Assembly: GCA_017524165.1 (NCBI GenBank)
Contig: JAFWUH010000082.1
Location: 1-39,148 of the forward strand
Origin: Clostridia bacterium
GTDB lineage: Bacteria > Bacillota > Clostridia > Oscillospirales > Acutalibacteraceae
Length of the DNA: 39,148 nucleotides
Direction of reading: 5' to 3'
Shown: positions 1 to 7,192 of the stretch, in pieces
Layout of the letters: each line of letters begins with the position of its first letter
Position numbering within the stretch: the stretch's first letter is position 1
Translations under genes and position numbers: made by a program
The notes under the pieces: model-generated
The model's input: the letters and a program-made list of their open reading frames with translations, nothing else
Databases searched by the model: none
Told to the model about the DNA's origin: nothing

Positions 1-984
1 ACGATATTCATTTAAATTTGTATTATACAAGACATTCAAAACCGGAATGCCCATTACAAATCCGACTGCCATTGTTACTATCGTGAATATTAAAATCCAT
101 ATATAAAGCCATTTGATAGTTTTTCCAAATCCGATATAATCTTTGGTTGCCCATTTTTCAGAAAGTGATACAAGTTGAGGTCTGAAAATAAACAAGCTTA
201 GCAGATTTATAAAAAAAGCCGGCATAGCCAAAAACCCATAATGGGACTGATCCACCTCGGTCAAATAGTCATTTATAGCATATTTGGGTGCATTAAAAGC
301 AAATTGAGTAATAAAAACGGAAATAAACAGTGGAAGTGTTTCAAAAAACAGTCTTTTTTGATTTGTTAACCGAAAACAAGGTCTGATGTCAGAAAAAACT
401 CCGGAAAAAGGTATATCATAAAATATAATCCATAAAGCAACCACAATAACCATAGAAATGACCGACCATATCAAGTTCTTTGTAATTACCAAAAAAGCAG
501 TAAAAAAAACGGCCGCAAGCAATGTAGTGCATCCTAAACTTATCCCCGCAAGAAACAGATAATTATTTCGATGCATATTTCCTTGCAAGACATCTGAAAT
601 TGAAAGCATTATCATATACAAGCATAAAAGTAAAGTTAATGATGCTTTTATCCCATTGAACCCATTTATATAAACAAAAATGATACTTGAAAACAACATT
701 AGCAATATAGTAACTACACGAAAAGCGGTAAAATCAGAAAAAGAAAACTCATTTTTTACATCAGTAACTTGAATGTTACGCATTTCAAAGGTTGCTACGG
801 TATACATCATCTGTGCTGTTGTAAAGGACAGCGAAAAAATCCCTGCCTGTGCCTCCCCAGACATGTGACTGACAACGATCAAGAGAATAACCGATACCGC
901 CGAATTCGTCATGCTGCCAAAAATATTAAAAAGATAATCTTTCTTAACGGATTGCTTTGGCAGTTCATAACGCAGTGTTTTCAT
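1..984 (-). CDS. Polysaccharide/oligosaccharide flippase, N-terminal 328 residues (runs off the left edge)
   Basis: The minus-strand frame is open from an ATG at 984 to base 1 without a stop, giving 328 residues of a polytopic membrane protein. An AAGGAG-like site lies 6 nt before the ATG. Features typical of clostridial lipopolysaccharide/teichoic flippases of the MATE-like (MVF) superfamily are visible. Residues about 65-80 read MRNIQVTDVKNEFSFSDF. A DVLQGNMHR motif sits near 130, NAPKYAINDY near 231, and RPQLVSLSEKW near 270. About nine hydrophobic segments alternate with short loops. Members of the family flip undecaprenyl-linked repeat units across the membrane. The C-terminal third is outside the window, so function beyond family level is inference. 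The gene is clearly more AT-rich than the DNA from 2 kb onward, which fits a laterally exchanged polysaccharide locus. Confidence 0.85.
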   Translation of the reverse strand, partial: MKTLRYELPKQSVKKDYLFNIFGSMTNSAVSVILLIVVSHMSGEAQAGIFSLSFTTAQMMYTVATFEMRNIQVTDVKNEFSFSDFTAFRVVTILLMLFSSIIFVYINGFNGIKASLTLLLCLYMIMLSISDVLQGNMHRNNYLFLAGISLGCTTLLAAVFFTAFLVITKNLIWSVISMVIVVALWIIFYDIPFSGVFSDIRPCFRLTNQKRLFFETLPLFISVFITQFAFNAPKYAINDYLTEVDQSHYGFLAMPAFFINLLSLFIFRPQLVSLSEKWATKDYIGFGKTIKWLYIWILIFTIVTMAVGFVMGIPVLNVLYNTNLNEYR

Positions 985-1124
985 AGGGCACTCCTTGGTA
1001 ACATAATTCCTTAATACTTTACCATAAAACACCTTATATTTCAATACTTTTTTGCAATTATCAATGAATGGATATCAGAATTGTTTCTATGCAATTTATT
1101 CTTTACAAGAATAAAAAAATAAGC

Positions 1125-1142
1125 AGGACAGGGAACCGTCCC
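1125..1142. repeat. Half copy of the GGACAGGG palindromic element
   Basis: The sequence AGGACAGGGAACCGTCCC matches the left part of the full palindrome at 1320-1344 exactly, then diverges. Read on the minus strand it adds a GTVPCP peptide to the pseudogene. Confidence 0.7.
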
Positions 1143-1319
1143 GGTATGCAAATAGTTGCCGTTATCTTGATATGTTGCTTGGGAAACGATGGATTCAGAG
1201 ATTTTTTCGTCAATAAAGAATCTGTTTGTTGCCGCGCCCTTGCCGGTGAAAATTAAATCTCCGCCGTTGTCCAAGTTCCAATTCGCAACATCCAACGCCA
1301 ATAGCTCATCGGATTTCGC

Positions 1320-1344
1320 AGGACAGGGAACCGTCCCCTGTCCT
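1320..1344. repeat. Full GGACAGGG...CCCTGTCC palindromic element
   Basis: AGGACAGGG and CCCTGTCCT form a 9-bp perfect inverted repeat around AACCGTC. It is in frame within the pseudogene and encodes GQGTVPCP on the minus strand. Related copies lie at 1125-1142 and 21163-21189. Confidence 0.8.
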
Positions 1345-1858
1345 ACCCGATTTCCTTGCAAAGACCATGCGACTCTGTTTCCGCCCTTTTCCATCGTGAC
1401 AAGGTTACTGTCATTACTTTTTTCCGAAAACGAAGCGCTGAAACTATTGCTCTTGTTCTTGTATACTTTTTTTGTTTGCGGCAACGTCGGTAACCTTCAC
1501 AAAACGATTGTCAATATCTTGCATATTCCCTTCGCTGTCCGCAAAAATGAACAGGCTGACTATACTGTGCAACCGTTATACTGCCGTCATCCATCAGAAA
1601 ATACTTTTCATTCAGCGTTCTCTTTTTGCAAAGTTCGCCGATAATTTCCGGTTCGTGCTCTGTCTTAATTTCAGTATCCGTGCTTTCCATGACACTGCCC
1701 GCATTGGCATAAGATTCTTCCGCAAATACAGTTACACTTGGAACAACCGTTTCCAACATCAGCGCCGATAAAATAACTGCTATTACTTTCAGTAAGAAAT
1801 GATTGGTCTTTGTGTAGATCATATTCCCCGCATTGCCTCCCAAAATCTTTATATGTTA

Positions 1859-1887
1859 AATATAACACCTATTTCAGCGAATGTAAA
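1859..1887 (-). promoter_or_regulatory. Sigma-A promoter of the degenerate secreted protein
   Basis: On the minus strand TTTACA (1887-1882) and TATATT (1864-1859) are separated by exactly 17 bp, about 37 bp upstream of the ATG at 1822. This suggests the remnant could still be transcribed. Confidence 0.55.
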
Positions 1888-2004
1888 TTCTTGGGAAAAG
1901 CCCCTAAAGCGCAGTAAACCCATTGTCTATACTTCTTCTCCAAACCAAGCTTGAAAGAATGATTCTGATTGGGTCAGGTCTTGCCGGGAACACAAAAGCC
2001 GAAA

Positions 2005-2037
2005 GAAAAACGGCCGAGTCCTGAGACTCTGCCGTTC
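2005..2037 (-). terminator. Intrinsic terminator of the DUF4956/VTC operon
   Basis: On the minus strand AACGGC and GAGTC pair with GACTC and GCCGTT around a TCAG loop, with one mismatch in the stem. The stem is followed by TTTTTC and lies about 20 bp beyond the stop of the DUF4956 gene. Confidence 0.8.
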
Positions 2038-2057
2038 TGCGTATGATGACCTCGATA

Positions 2058-2732
2058 TTACAACTGATTCTGTGTTTCTGTATACGGAAGAAGTGCAATT
2101 TCAAGGTTTCCGTTTTTGGTGCGGAGTTCATCTATAAACGCTTTTTCTTCCGCCGGATTTTTCAGTTGAACCTTAAAGGAAAGTCGAAACATACTACCCA
2201 TTCCGGTTGTTTTGACGCCTGCATTTTCATATTTTTTCAAATAATGAGCAAAAATATCGTCAAAAGTTCCATTATATTCCAGCGATTCCGGAATTGTGAT
2301 CCGAAGCAGTTGATCCGCCGCCATGCTTTTATGTTCAAACAGGGAGACGAGACTGAGCAGAAGAAACAACACCGAAAGCCCGAGGAGAATCACAACGCCG
2401 TAGCCGATATAACCCATACCAAAGGCGATACCGGAACCCATCGCCACCAAAATTGCGGCGATTTCGTCGGCACTGCCTTGTGCCGAGCGGAAGCGAATCA
2501 AACTGAACGCACCGCCGATGGCAACACCGGCGCCGATATTACCGTTCACAAAGGTGATAACTGCGGCGACGATAAATGGGATCAAGGCTGTAACGATAAA
2601 AAACCGTTTGGTTGAGCGGATGCGAAAGCTCATGATCCAGGAATACAAAAACCCTGTTACAAGCGAAACCCCTGCCATGATAAAGAACTGCGACGGGGTA
2701 ACTACGGAAGAATAAATAGAATCAAACATCAT
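2058..2732 (-). CDS. DUF4956 integral membrane protein
   Basis: This 224-residue protein has an N-terminal membrane region of about four helices (roughly residues 15-35, 43-62, 67-85 and 95-130) and a soluble C-terminal domain of about 90 residues. The conserved stretch GGAFSLIRFRSAQGSADEIA and the Gly-rich segment after it are the hallmark of the DUF4956 family, whose function is unknown. The C-terminal domain looks like a small ferredoxin-fold or ACT-like region, but this is inference. AAAGGAG lies 5 nt before the first ATG. The gene is last in a five-gene operon, 14 bp after the VTC polymerase gene. DUF4956 proteins are recurrently found next to VTC-domain proteins in Clostridia, so the two probably form a membrane complex. 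The substrate is not known. Confidence 0.85.
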   Translation of the reverse strand: MMFDSIYSSVVTPSQFFIMAGVSLVTGFLYSWIMSFRIRSTKRFFIVTALIPFIVAAVITFVNGNIGAGVAIGGAFSLIRFRSAQGSADEIAAILVAMGSGIAFGMGYIGYGVVILLGLSVLFLLLSLVSLFEHKSMAADQLLRITIPESLEYNGTFDDIFAHYLKKYENAGVKTTGMGSMFRLSFKVQLKNPAEEKAFIDELRTKNGNLEIALLPYTETQNQL

Positions 2733-2746
2733 GAAAACTCCTTTGA

Positions 2747-3466
2747 TTAGATAATTTGTGCCTTGATCAGTTGTTGTCTGTAAGCTTCGCCGTATTTTGA
2801 AAAACTTGCCTTTGCAATTTTCCCTATTGAAAGAATTTCAGCCAGCCATAACGGCATCGCCTGCTGAACCTTAACTTCCAGTATCGTCCATCCCGGATCC
2901 AGAAGCGAGACACCGTCCATAGATTTTGTCAGCGTTAAGTCTTTTGTGCGATAGCGGGGATTTTCGTCAATTGTAAGGCGAAGATCGCCATCCGGTTCAA
3001 AATATGCGGTGCGGTCATATATGATAAGGCACGCGGGCACAAGCGTTTTATAATAATCCCGAAATGTTTTAATTTCGTTATTGATCTGACCTCCGGCGCA
3101 TATATCGCCCTCTCCTGAAAAGAATTTATGAACGAGCGGGATCGTGGTTTCTACCCGGCGCTTATATACAATTCCATACGCCTTTCGTTTGAGTTCCAAA
3201 AAGACCGGTGATTCCGTGGTTGCCAATCCGTAGGAACGAAGACGGATTTTTTCTTTGAACAGCGGCTTTTCGACGCTGGTGCGAATCAGCCGGTAGGTCG
3301 GCGTGTCATAGTACAATGAAGCAATGGAAGTTTTACCGTATTGATCGACCTGCATACGACCTTTGAGTCGTTCGCGGAGAAAATCGGTCTGTTCAGCGTT
3401 CAGCAGATATTTCAGCTCATAACGCTTCATTACAGTTATTGCCAAAAGTGCCACCCCCGCCGTCAA
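2747..3466 (-). CDS. VTC-domain protein, probable polyphosphate polymerase
   Basis: This single VTC domain (CYTH/triphosphate tunnel fold) uses ATP to make polyphosphate in characterised eukaryotic homologues. Tunnel-lining charged motifs are visible: RYELKYLL at the N-terminus, KEKIRLRSYG, VFLELKRKAYGIVYKRR, IIYDRTAYF, LRLTID and ILEVKV. The size of about 230 residues fits bacterial stand-alone VTC proteins, and no SPX domain or membrane helix is present. Two starts are possible. A TTG at 3466 overlaps the stop of the kinase gene (TTGA), which suggests translational coupling. An ATG at 3430 begins directly at the conserved MKRYELKY. Neither has a convincing ribosome binding site, so the first 12 residues are uncertain. 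The DUF4956 gene follows after 14 bp. The product would need the membrane partner for any export, which is inference. Confidence 0.85.
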   Translation of the reverse strand: MTAGVALLAITVMKRYELKYLLNAEQTDFLRERLKGRMQVDQYGKTSIASLYYDTPTYRLIRTSVEKPLFKEKIRLRSYGLATTESPVFLELKRKAYGIVYKRRVETTIPLVHKFFSGEGDICAGGQINNEIKTFRDYYKTLVPACLIIYDRTAYFEPDGDLRLTIDENPRYRTKDLTLTKSMDGVSLLDPGWTILEVKVQQAMPLWLAEILSIGKIAKASFSKYGEAYRQQLIKAQII

Positions 3467-4683
3467 AGTGTAATGCGCAATGTAAATATCCCGTTAGAAA
3501 CTGCCGCCGTTGCGCGTCCGCTGTGCGACTTAACGATTTCTTTTACATAAGATAGTCCAAGCCCTGCGCTGTCTTCTGACGCATTTTCCAGTTTGGTGAA
3601 ACGGTCAAAGATCTGATAGACAGACCCGTCGGTCAAATCTGTATCATTTTGGGTTTCCAATATGATATAACCGTTTTCTTGTTTTAGACGAAAAGAAACT
3701 TTAGTCAAGGAATATTTCAACGCATTTTCAATGAGTTCCCCGATCAATTTGTTGATTGTTTCCGGATCGGCGGAAAGTGTGATGTTCGGCGTGATATCCG
3801 TCGTCAGCGCCAGTCCGCGTGAAGTAAAACTCTCTGCACGACTGTCAAGTGCGGCGCACAGGTATTCCGAGACAGGGATTTCGATCCTTTCTGTGTCGCA
3901 GTCATCCAATATACCTATTGTTTCGAGCTTATCGACCAGCTCGTTTAATTTGCTGATTTGACGGCGGGTAGAACGGGTTTCGTCATCGGGACCGTATTTT
4001 CGTTCCGCGAGTTCGGTGTTTCCGCTGATCACCGTAAGCGGAAGACGAAATTCCTTATTGGCGCTTTTGATAAAGTTTTTCTGCTTTCTGTCCGCCTCTT
4101 CAATGGGCGCATAAATGATCCTGCCGATACCGAGCAAGACAAACCAACCGATCACCAAGCAAAGCGCCTCTCCAACTACAGAGATAATCAAAATCCGGAA
4201 AGACGGAAGCAGTTCACGCCCCTGATCAATCACCGTCACATAGGTGATATCGCCTTTTTTATAAACGCGATAGCGGTAGGTGCCTCTCGTCCAGCCGGTC
4301 TTTTCCTTCCAAAGTGCAGACGCCCATTCCTGCGCCTCGTCTTCCGTTACTGCCGAAATATTCAAGGCTACCGTTTCGACCTTGCTTCCCTTTTCGGCAA
4401 AAGAAATCGTAAAATAGCGAAGCGATGCGTTCATTTCCGGGGATTCAGGACCCATCGGTCCCATCCTGAAGTCTTTATTTTTTTGTCCCGGAGGCATCCG
4501 ATCCGGCATTTTTTCGCCCACATTAAAGTCTCCCTGGCGATCCGCGAGCATCTGCGTAATTTCATCGGCATCACCCGCTGCCATGGTAAAGTTAATACTG
4601 TTAATTACCGTAAGCAAAACGGTTAAAAGGACAAAGATCACGAAAATCGCGTATAATCTGAATTTCTTTTCGGCTTTATTCAT
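3463..4683 (-). CDS. Histidine-kinase homologue lacking the phospho-acceptor His (pseudo-kinase)
   Basis: This 406-residue protein has two membrane helices (about 10-33 and 162-188). Between them is an extracytoplasmic region of about 125 residues containing a Met/Pro/Gly-rich stretch. A HisKA/HATPase core follows. The H-box, normally SHELxTPL, reads SANKEFRLPLTV, so the phospho-acceptor position is Lys210 (AAG codon, bases 4056-4054). The N-box (ELIENALKYSL), F-box (IFDRFTKLE) and G2 box (AGLGLSYVKEI) remain. The DxGxG G1 box is not recognisable, but the two active kinases nearby also lack a clear one. The protein therefore may bind ATP but cannot autophosphorylate in the usual way. It probably works as a sensor scaffold or an allosteric partner of another kinase. 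The start ATG overlaps the end of the partner regulator gene by 8 bp. Confidence 0.9.
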   Translation of the reverse strand: MNKAEKKFRLYAIFVIFVLLTVLLTVINSINFTMAAGDADEITQMLADRQGDFNVGEKMPDRMPPGQKNKDFRMGPMGPESPEMNASLRYFTISFAEKGSKVETVALNISAVTEDEAQEWASALWKEKTGWTRGTYRYRVYKKGDITYVTVIDQGRELLPSFRILIISVVGEALCLVIGWFVLLGIGRIIYAPIEEADRKQKNFIKSANKEFRLPLTVISGNTELAERKYGPDDETRSTRRQISKLNELVDKLETIGILDDCDTERIEIPVSEYLCAALDSRAESFTSRGLALTTDITPNITLSADPETINKLIGELIENALKYSLTKVSFRLKQENGYIILETQNDTDLTDGSVYQIFDRFTKLENASEDSAGLGLSYVKEIVKSHSGRATAAVSNGIFTLRITL

Positions 4684-5272
4684 TTTCGGTCACCATTTCA
4701 AATCCTTTCTGTGATTTATACTGAATTCTTGTCTTCAAGCCGGTCTTTGCCAATTTGATGTTCAGCGCACTGATCGACGCGCCGTAATCTGTCGTAACGG
4801 TTTCACCGTTGGAAAGAGCCCGCAGAACATAGATCTCTCCGGCGGTCAAGCGGAGACCGCCGGTCATTTGGTATTTCGGTACATCCACTTCAATTGTACC
4901 GATTTGAAGGTGTTCATCTGATAAAACATTTTTCAGGATATTGCTGATCTCAGCGCTGATTTTTTCAGGCGTAAAAGGATAGGATAAATGTGCATTCGGC
5001 AAGGGAGTCTTTGTCAATTCGTGCGCGCTGATCGGTCTATCTGTGAGGATCATCACCGGAATCCCCTTGTTCTGAATCCGCGTGACCAGCTTTTCATGAT
5101 CCATGCGCGGGATGTTTTTGTCCAGGATTGCAATGTCAAACGGTTCGGTTGCCAAAAGAGACGCCACCTGTGTTCCGTCAAATGCCGTAACAACTTCCGT
5201 AAGATCATCTTGAAGAATTTTACTGTAGCACTCAAGCAGATCCCTGTCCGGTGCTGCAAAAAGTATTCTCAT
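4676..5272 (-). CDS. Degenerate OmpR-like response regulator (pseudo-receiver)
   Basis: This 198-residue protein has an N-terminal receiver fold and a shortened C-terminal winged-helix-like region. The phosphorylatable Asp51 (AILDKNIPRMD) and Thr77 are kept. The acidic pair that binds magnesium is replaced by Ala-Pro (ILFAAPD instead of ILxVDDD), and the conserved Lys of the KPF motif is Tyr98 (LSYPF). The effector domain is only about 75 residues against the usual 95-100. LTAGEIYVLRAL aligns with the start and ISALNIKL with the recognition helix, but the helix between them is missing. It is therefore unlikely to act as a standard phospho-switched activator. A TTG lies one codon upstream. The ATG at 5272 is preferred because AAAGGAG lies 9 nt before it. 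It sits 21 bp after the lipoprotein gene and overlaps the pseudo-kinase gene. Confidence 0.85.
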   Translation of the reverse strand: MRILFAAPDRDLLECYSKILQDDLTEVVTAFDGTQVASLLATEPFDIAILDKNIPRMDHEKLVTRIQNKGIPVMILTDRPISAHELTKTPLPNAHLSYPFTPEKISAEISNILKNVLSDEHLQIGTIEVDVPKYQMTGGLRLTAGEIYVLRALSNGETVTTDYGASISALNIKLAKTGLKTRIQYKSQKGFEMVTENE

Positions 5273-5296
5273 CAATCGTTTCTCCTTTGAGAAAAA

Positions 5297-6961
5297 TTAA
5301 GCGGTTACCGAAACATCGCTGTAACAGGATGTACCGCCGTACGCGTTGGCGTTGTTAAAGGTATAGGAAGTACCGTTGATTTGAACGGTATGGCTTCCCG
5401 AAGCGTGCAACGACAGCGAATAGGACTTTACATTGCCGCCGGTGCCGACCCTTCCGTATCCCAAGACAATCAATGTGCCTCCTGACACGCTGATCTGACC
5501 GTCCGCGTCTATCGCCGCCGCCATCTGACTGCGCGGGCCTCTTGTGATAACGACACCGCCGGTTTGCGTGTAGCTTCCGTTGCTGTCAATACCGTCGGTA
5601 TCGCCATTGGGCGAGACCGTAACATCAAGATAACCGCCGGTGACATTGACTGTCGGGGTCGAATTGCCTTTGCAGGCGTTTACGCCGTCATCGTTTGCCG
5701 ACACATACGCTTTACCGCCGGACACATTTATGACATTTGCTTCCAGTCCCTCATAAGCGCTGTCGATCGTTACGGTGCCCCCGGAAATATTCAACACTTG
5801 ATCCGCATGGATGCCGTCCGCGCCGGAGACTGTCTGTTGACCGCCCCAACCGCCGGGTCCCTTCCGACCGCCTGCCGTTTTGTTTTGGGGCGCGTAAACG
5901 CTCATGGTGACCGTGCCGCCGGAAATATTGACCGTCCCTTTGCCTTGGGTGCCGTCCTCCAAAGCGGTGCCGTAGTCGGCATGAAGACCGTCATCATAAC
6001 TTTGAATGGTTATACTGCCGTTTTGAATATTCAACTCATTCTGTACCTTAACGCCCTTATACGAGGAAGTCGAAGCATTCGACGCTGTATAGCCGCTGTA
6101 TGATCCCGTATAAAGAACTATGGTTGGCGCCGTACCGTCTTCCCCTGTTGTCATCTCAAAGTTGTGCGCCGCCTGAAAAGCGTCGCCTGCGGCATAAACG
6201 GTGACTGCACCGCCTGAAATCGTAATATCTCCTCTGGTGACTCCGTTTTTGTTTACATCGGTATTTTGGGTTTTGACGCCGTCTCCGTTGGTGGAAATTG
6301 CAACAACGGTGCCGCTTTCCACCGTTACGGAATCATTACCCTTCAGTGCGTTATTGTAAGCGGAAGTTTTTAACGAAAGATTCTGTACCGTCAAATCTTT
6401 TGTCGTATGGATCCCGTTGTTGTATGCCGCGTTCACTACCAAGGTGCCGCTGCCTTTGATCTTCAGGTCACAAGTTGCATAGATCGCGCCTTCGCCCTGA
6501 TTTGCGTCATCAGCCGTTTTCGTATTCCGTGTATCATTGATAACATTTTCTGTCCCTTTTTTGGCAGAAATATCAACCTTTCCCGCCGAAAGGACTTTGA
6601 TCGGCGAATCACTTCCGTAAGTAACGGTCGCGCCTGAAAGCTCTATCGTCACTTCGTCGTTTTCGCCGGCTTCAACCAGTACCTGTTTGGTGAGAAGTCC
6701 CGACAAGGTATAGGTGCCGGCAGAAGTGATTTTGTAAACATCGCCGGTATTGCTGAAGGTACCGTCTTCCGAAGTTAGTGAAAATGTATCTGTTGTTTCC
6801 TTGGCGGTGACGCTTTGATCCGTAACCGCTTCCGCGGAAGCAGATACAGACGGATTTGGGGATGTCCCGGATCGGTCGGATTCGGTTTTATCGGCTGTTC
6901 CGCAAGCCGTGAGCGCCACGGCAAGGATCAGCGTAAGGGTGATTGCAAGTATCTTTTTCAT
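5297..6961 (-). CDS. Cthe_2159-like (DUF4353) beta-helix surface lipoprotein, carbohydrate-binding type
   Basis: This 554-residue protein begins with a lipoprotein signal peptide (MKKILAITLTLILAVALTAC, lipidated Cys20) and a Ser/Thr-rich linker to about residue 55. The rest is a repetitive beta-helix with many SGG and GDG turns, for example GDITISGGAVTVYAAGDAF, NISGGTVTIDSAYEGLEAN and VSANDDGVNACKG. This is the pattern of the Cthe_2159 family (PF14262, carbohydrate-binding domain-containing protein), whose founder binds cellulose and acidic sugars with calcium. A Gly/Trp-rich insertion (GGRKGPGGWGGQQ) lies near residue 365. AAAGGAG precedes the ATG. It is the first gene of the operon and lies behind an operator-like region. 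Family members are often encoded with VTC and DUF4956 proteins, sometimes with CotH-type spore coat kinases, but no CotH is present here. An outer-surface ligand-binding role is inference. Confidence 0.85.
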   Translation of the reverse strand: MKKILAITLTLILAVALTACGTADKTESDRSGTSPNPSVSASAEAVTDQSVTAKETTDTFSLTSEDGTFSNTGDVYKITSAGTYTLSGLLTKQVLVEAGENDEVTIELSGATVTYGSDSPIKVLSAGKVDISAKKGTENVINDTRNTKTADDANQGEGAIYATCDLKIKGSGTLVVNAAYNNGIHTTKDLTVQNLSLKTSAYNNALKGNDSVTVESGTVVAISTNGDGVKTQNTDVNKNGVTRGDITISGGAVTVYAAGDAFQAAHNFEMTTGEDGTAPTIVLYTGSYSGYTASNASTSSYKGVKVQNELNIQNGSITIQSYDDGLHADYGTALEDGTQGKGTVNISGGTVTMSVYAPQNKTAGGRKGPGGWGGQQTVSGADGIHADQVLNISGGTVTIDSAYEGLEANVINVSGGKAYVSANDDGVNACKGNSTPTVNVTGGYLDVTVSPNGDTDGIDSNGSYTQTGGVVITRGPRSQMAAAIDADGQISVSGGTLIVLGYGRVGTGGNVKSYSLSLHASGSHTVQINGTSYTFNNANAYGGTSCYSDVSVTA

Positions 6962-7000
6962 AGCTGATATCTCCTTTTTCTGTCATACTCTTAACAACAA

Positions 7001-7047
7001 CAATCCTCATCTGTTGTTGATGTTTGTATCGTAACAGATGAGGATTG
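7001..7047. repeat. 15-bp perfect inverted repeat in the lipoprotein operon promoter
   Basis: CAATCCTCATCTGTT at 7001-7015 and its exact reverse complement AACAGATGAGGATTG at 7033-7047 flank a 17-bp spacer. The right arm overlaps the proximal half of the direct-repeat operator at 7043-7061. If transcription starts near 7020, as the candidate -10 implies, only one arm would be transcribed. It would then act as a DNA operator rather than an RNA hairpin. The start site is inference. Confidence 0.75.
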
Positions 7048-7061
7048 AAAAAAGATTGAAT
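7028..7061 (-). promoter_or_regulatory. Candidate OmpR-type operator and promoter of the lipoprotein-VTC operon
   Basis: GATTGAA occurs twice with an 11-bp period at 7043-7049 and 7054-7060 (plus strand). This is the spacing expected for tandem OmpR-family binding. A -10-like TACGAT (minus strand, 7033-7028) lies 9 bp from the proximal half-site, and there is no good -35, as in activator-dependent promoters. The 19-bp block is repeated with one substitution at 11746-11764. Confidence 0.55.
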
Positions 7062-7192
7062 TTTTTAAATTTTTTGAAAAAGTCAATGAAAATGCCAAAC
7101 TTTACAGCAAGCACCTGTCTGAACGACTTCAAGATACCTTCTGCATCCTTTGTTTTGCTTTTCAGATTGTCATCCGAACCGATTGCTTCCCT

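Larger units (their letters stand above)
1041..1822 (-). pseudogene. Frameshifted remnant of a secreted RHS/YD-repeat-like protein N-terminus
   Basis: The ATG at 1822 starts a signal peptide (MIYTKTNHFLLKVIAVILS, cleavage near VFAEE). It is followed by an acidic linker and the segment EKYFLMDDGSITVAQYSQPVHF, which resembles the start of clostridial RHS-type surface proteins. The reading frame breaks at a T5 run near 1546, and the next frame continues naturally with ADSEGNMQDIDNRFVKVTDV. It breaks again at an A7 run near 1470 and continues with KNKSNSFSASFSEKSNDSN and an AWSLQGN segment. Two copies of a palindromic element are embedded in the reading frame and add GTVPCP peptides. The tail after about 1110 looks unrelated to the family and ends at 1041. 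With both breaks in homopolymers, sequencing error is possible for each. However, the missing remainder of the protein argues for real decay. The family assignment is by pattern only. Confidence 0.6.

Noticed and set aside
2043-2615. Plus-strand open frame of about 190 codons opposite the DUF4956 gene
   Set aside because: It is antisense to a clear family member, has no ribosome binding site, and its composition is that of a shadow frame rich in His, Arg and Asn.
3958-4626. Plus-strand open frame of about 220 codons opposite the pseudo-kinase
   Set aside because: It is antisense to intact kinase domains and has no ribosome binding site or recognisable motif.
7081-7192. Gap between the upstream operon and the lipoprotein operon, examined for a terminator or small RNA
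   Set aside because: No stable hairpin with a T-tract was seen, and nothing supports an RNA gene. Readthrough between the operons remains possible.
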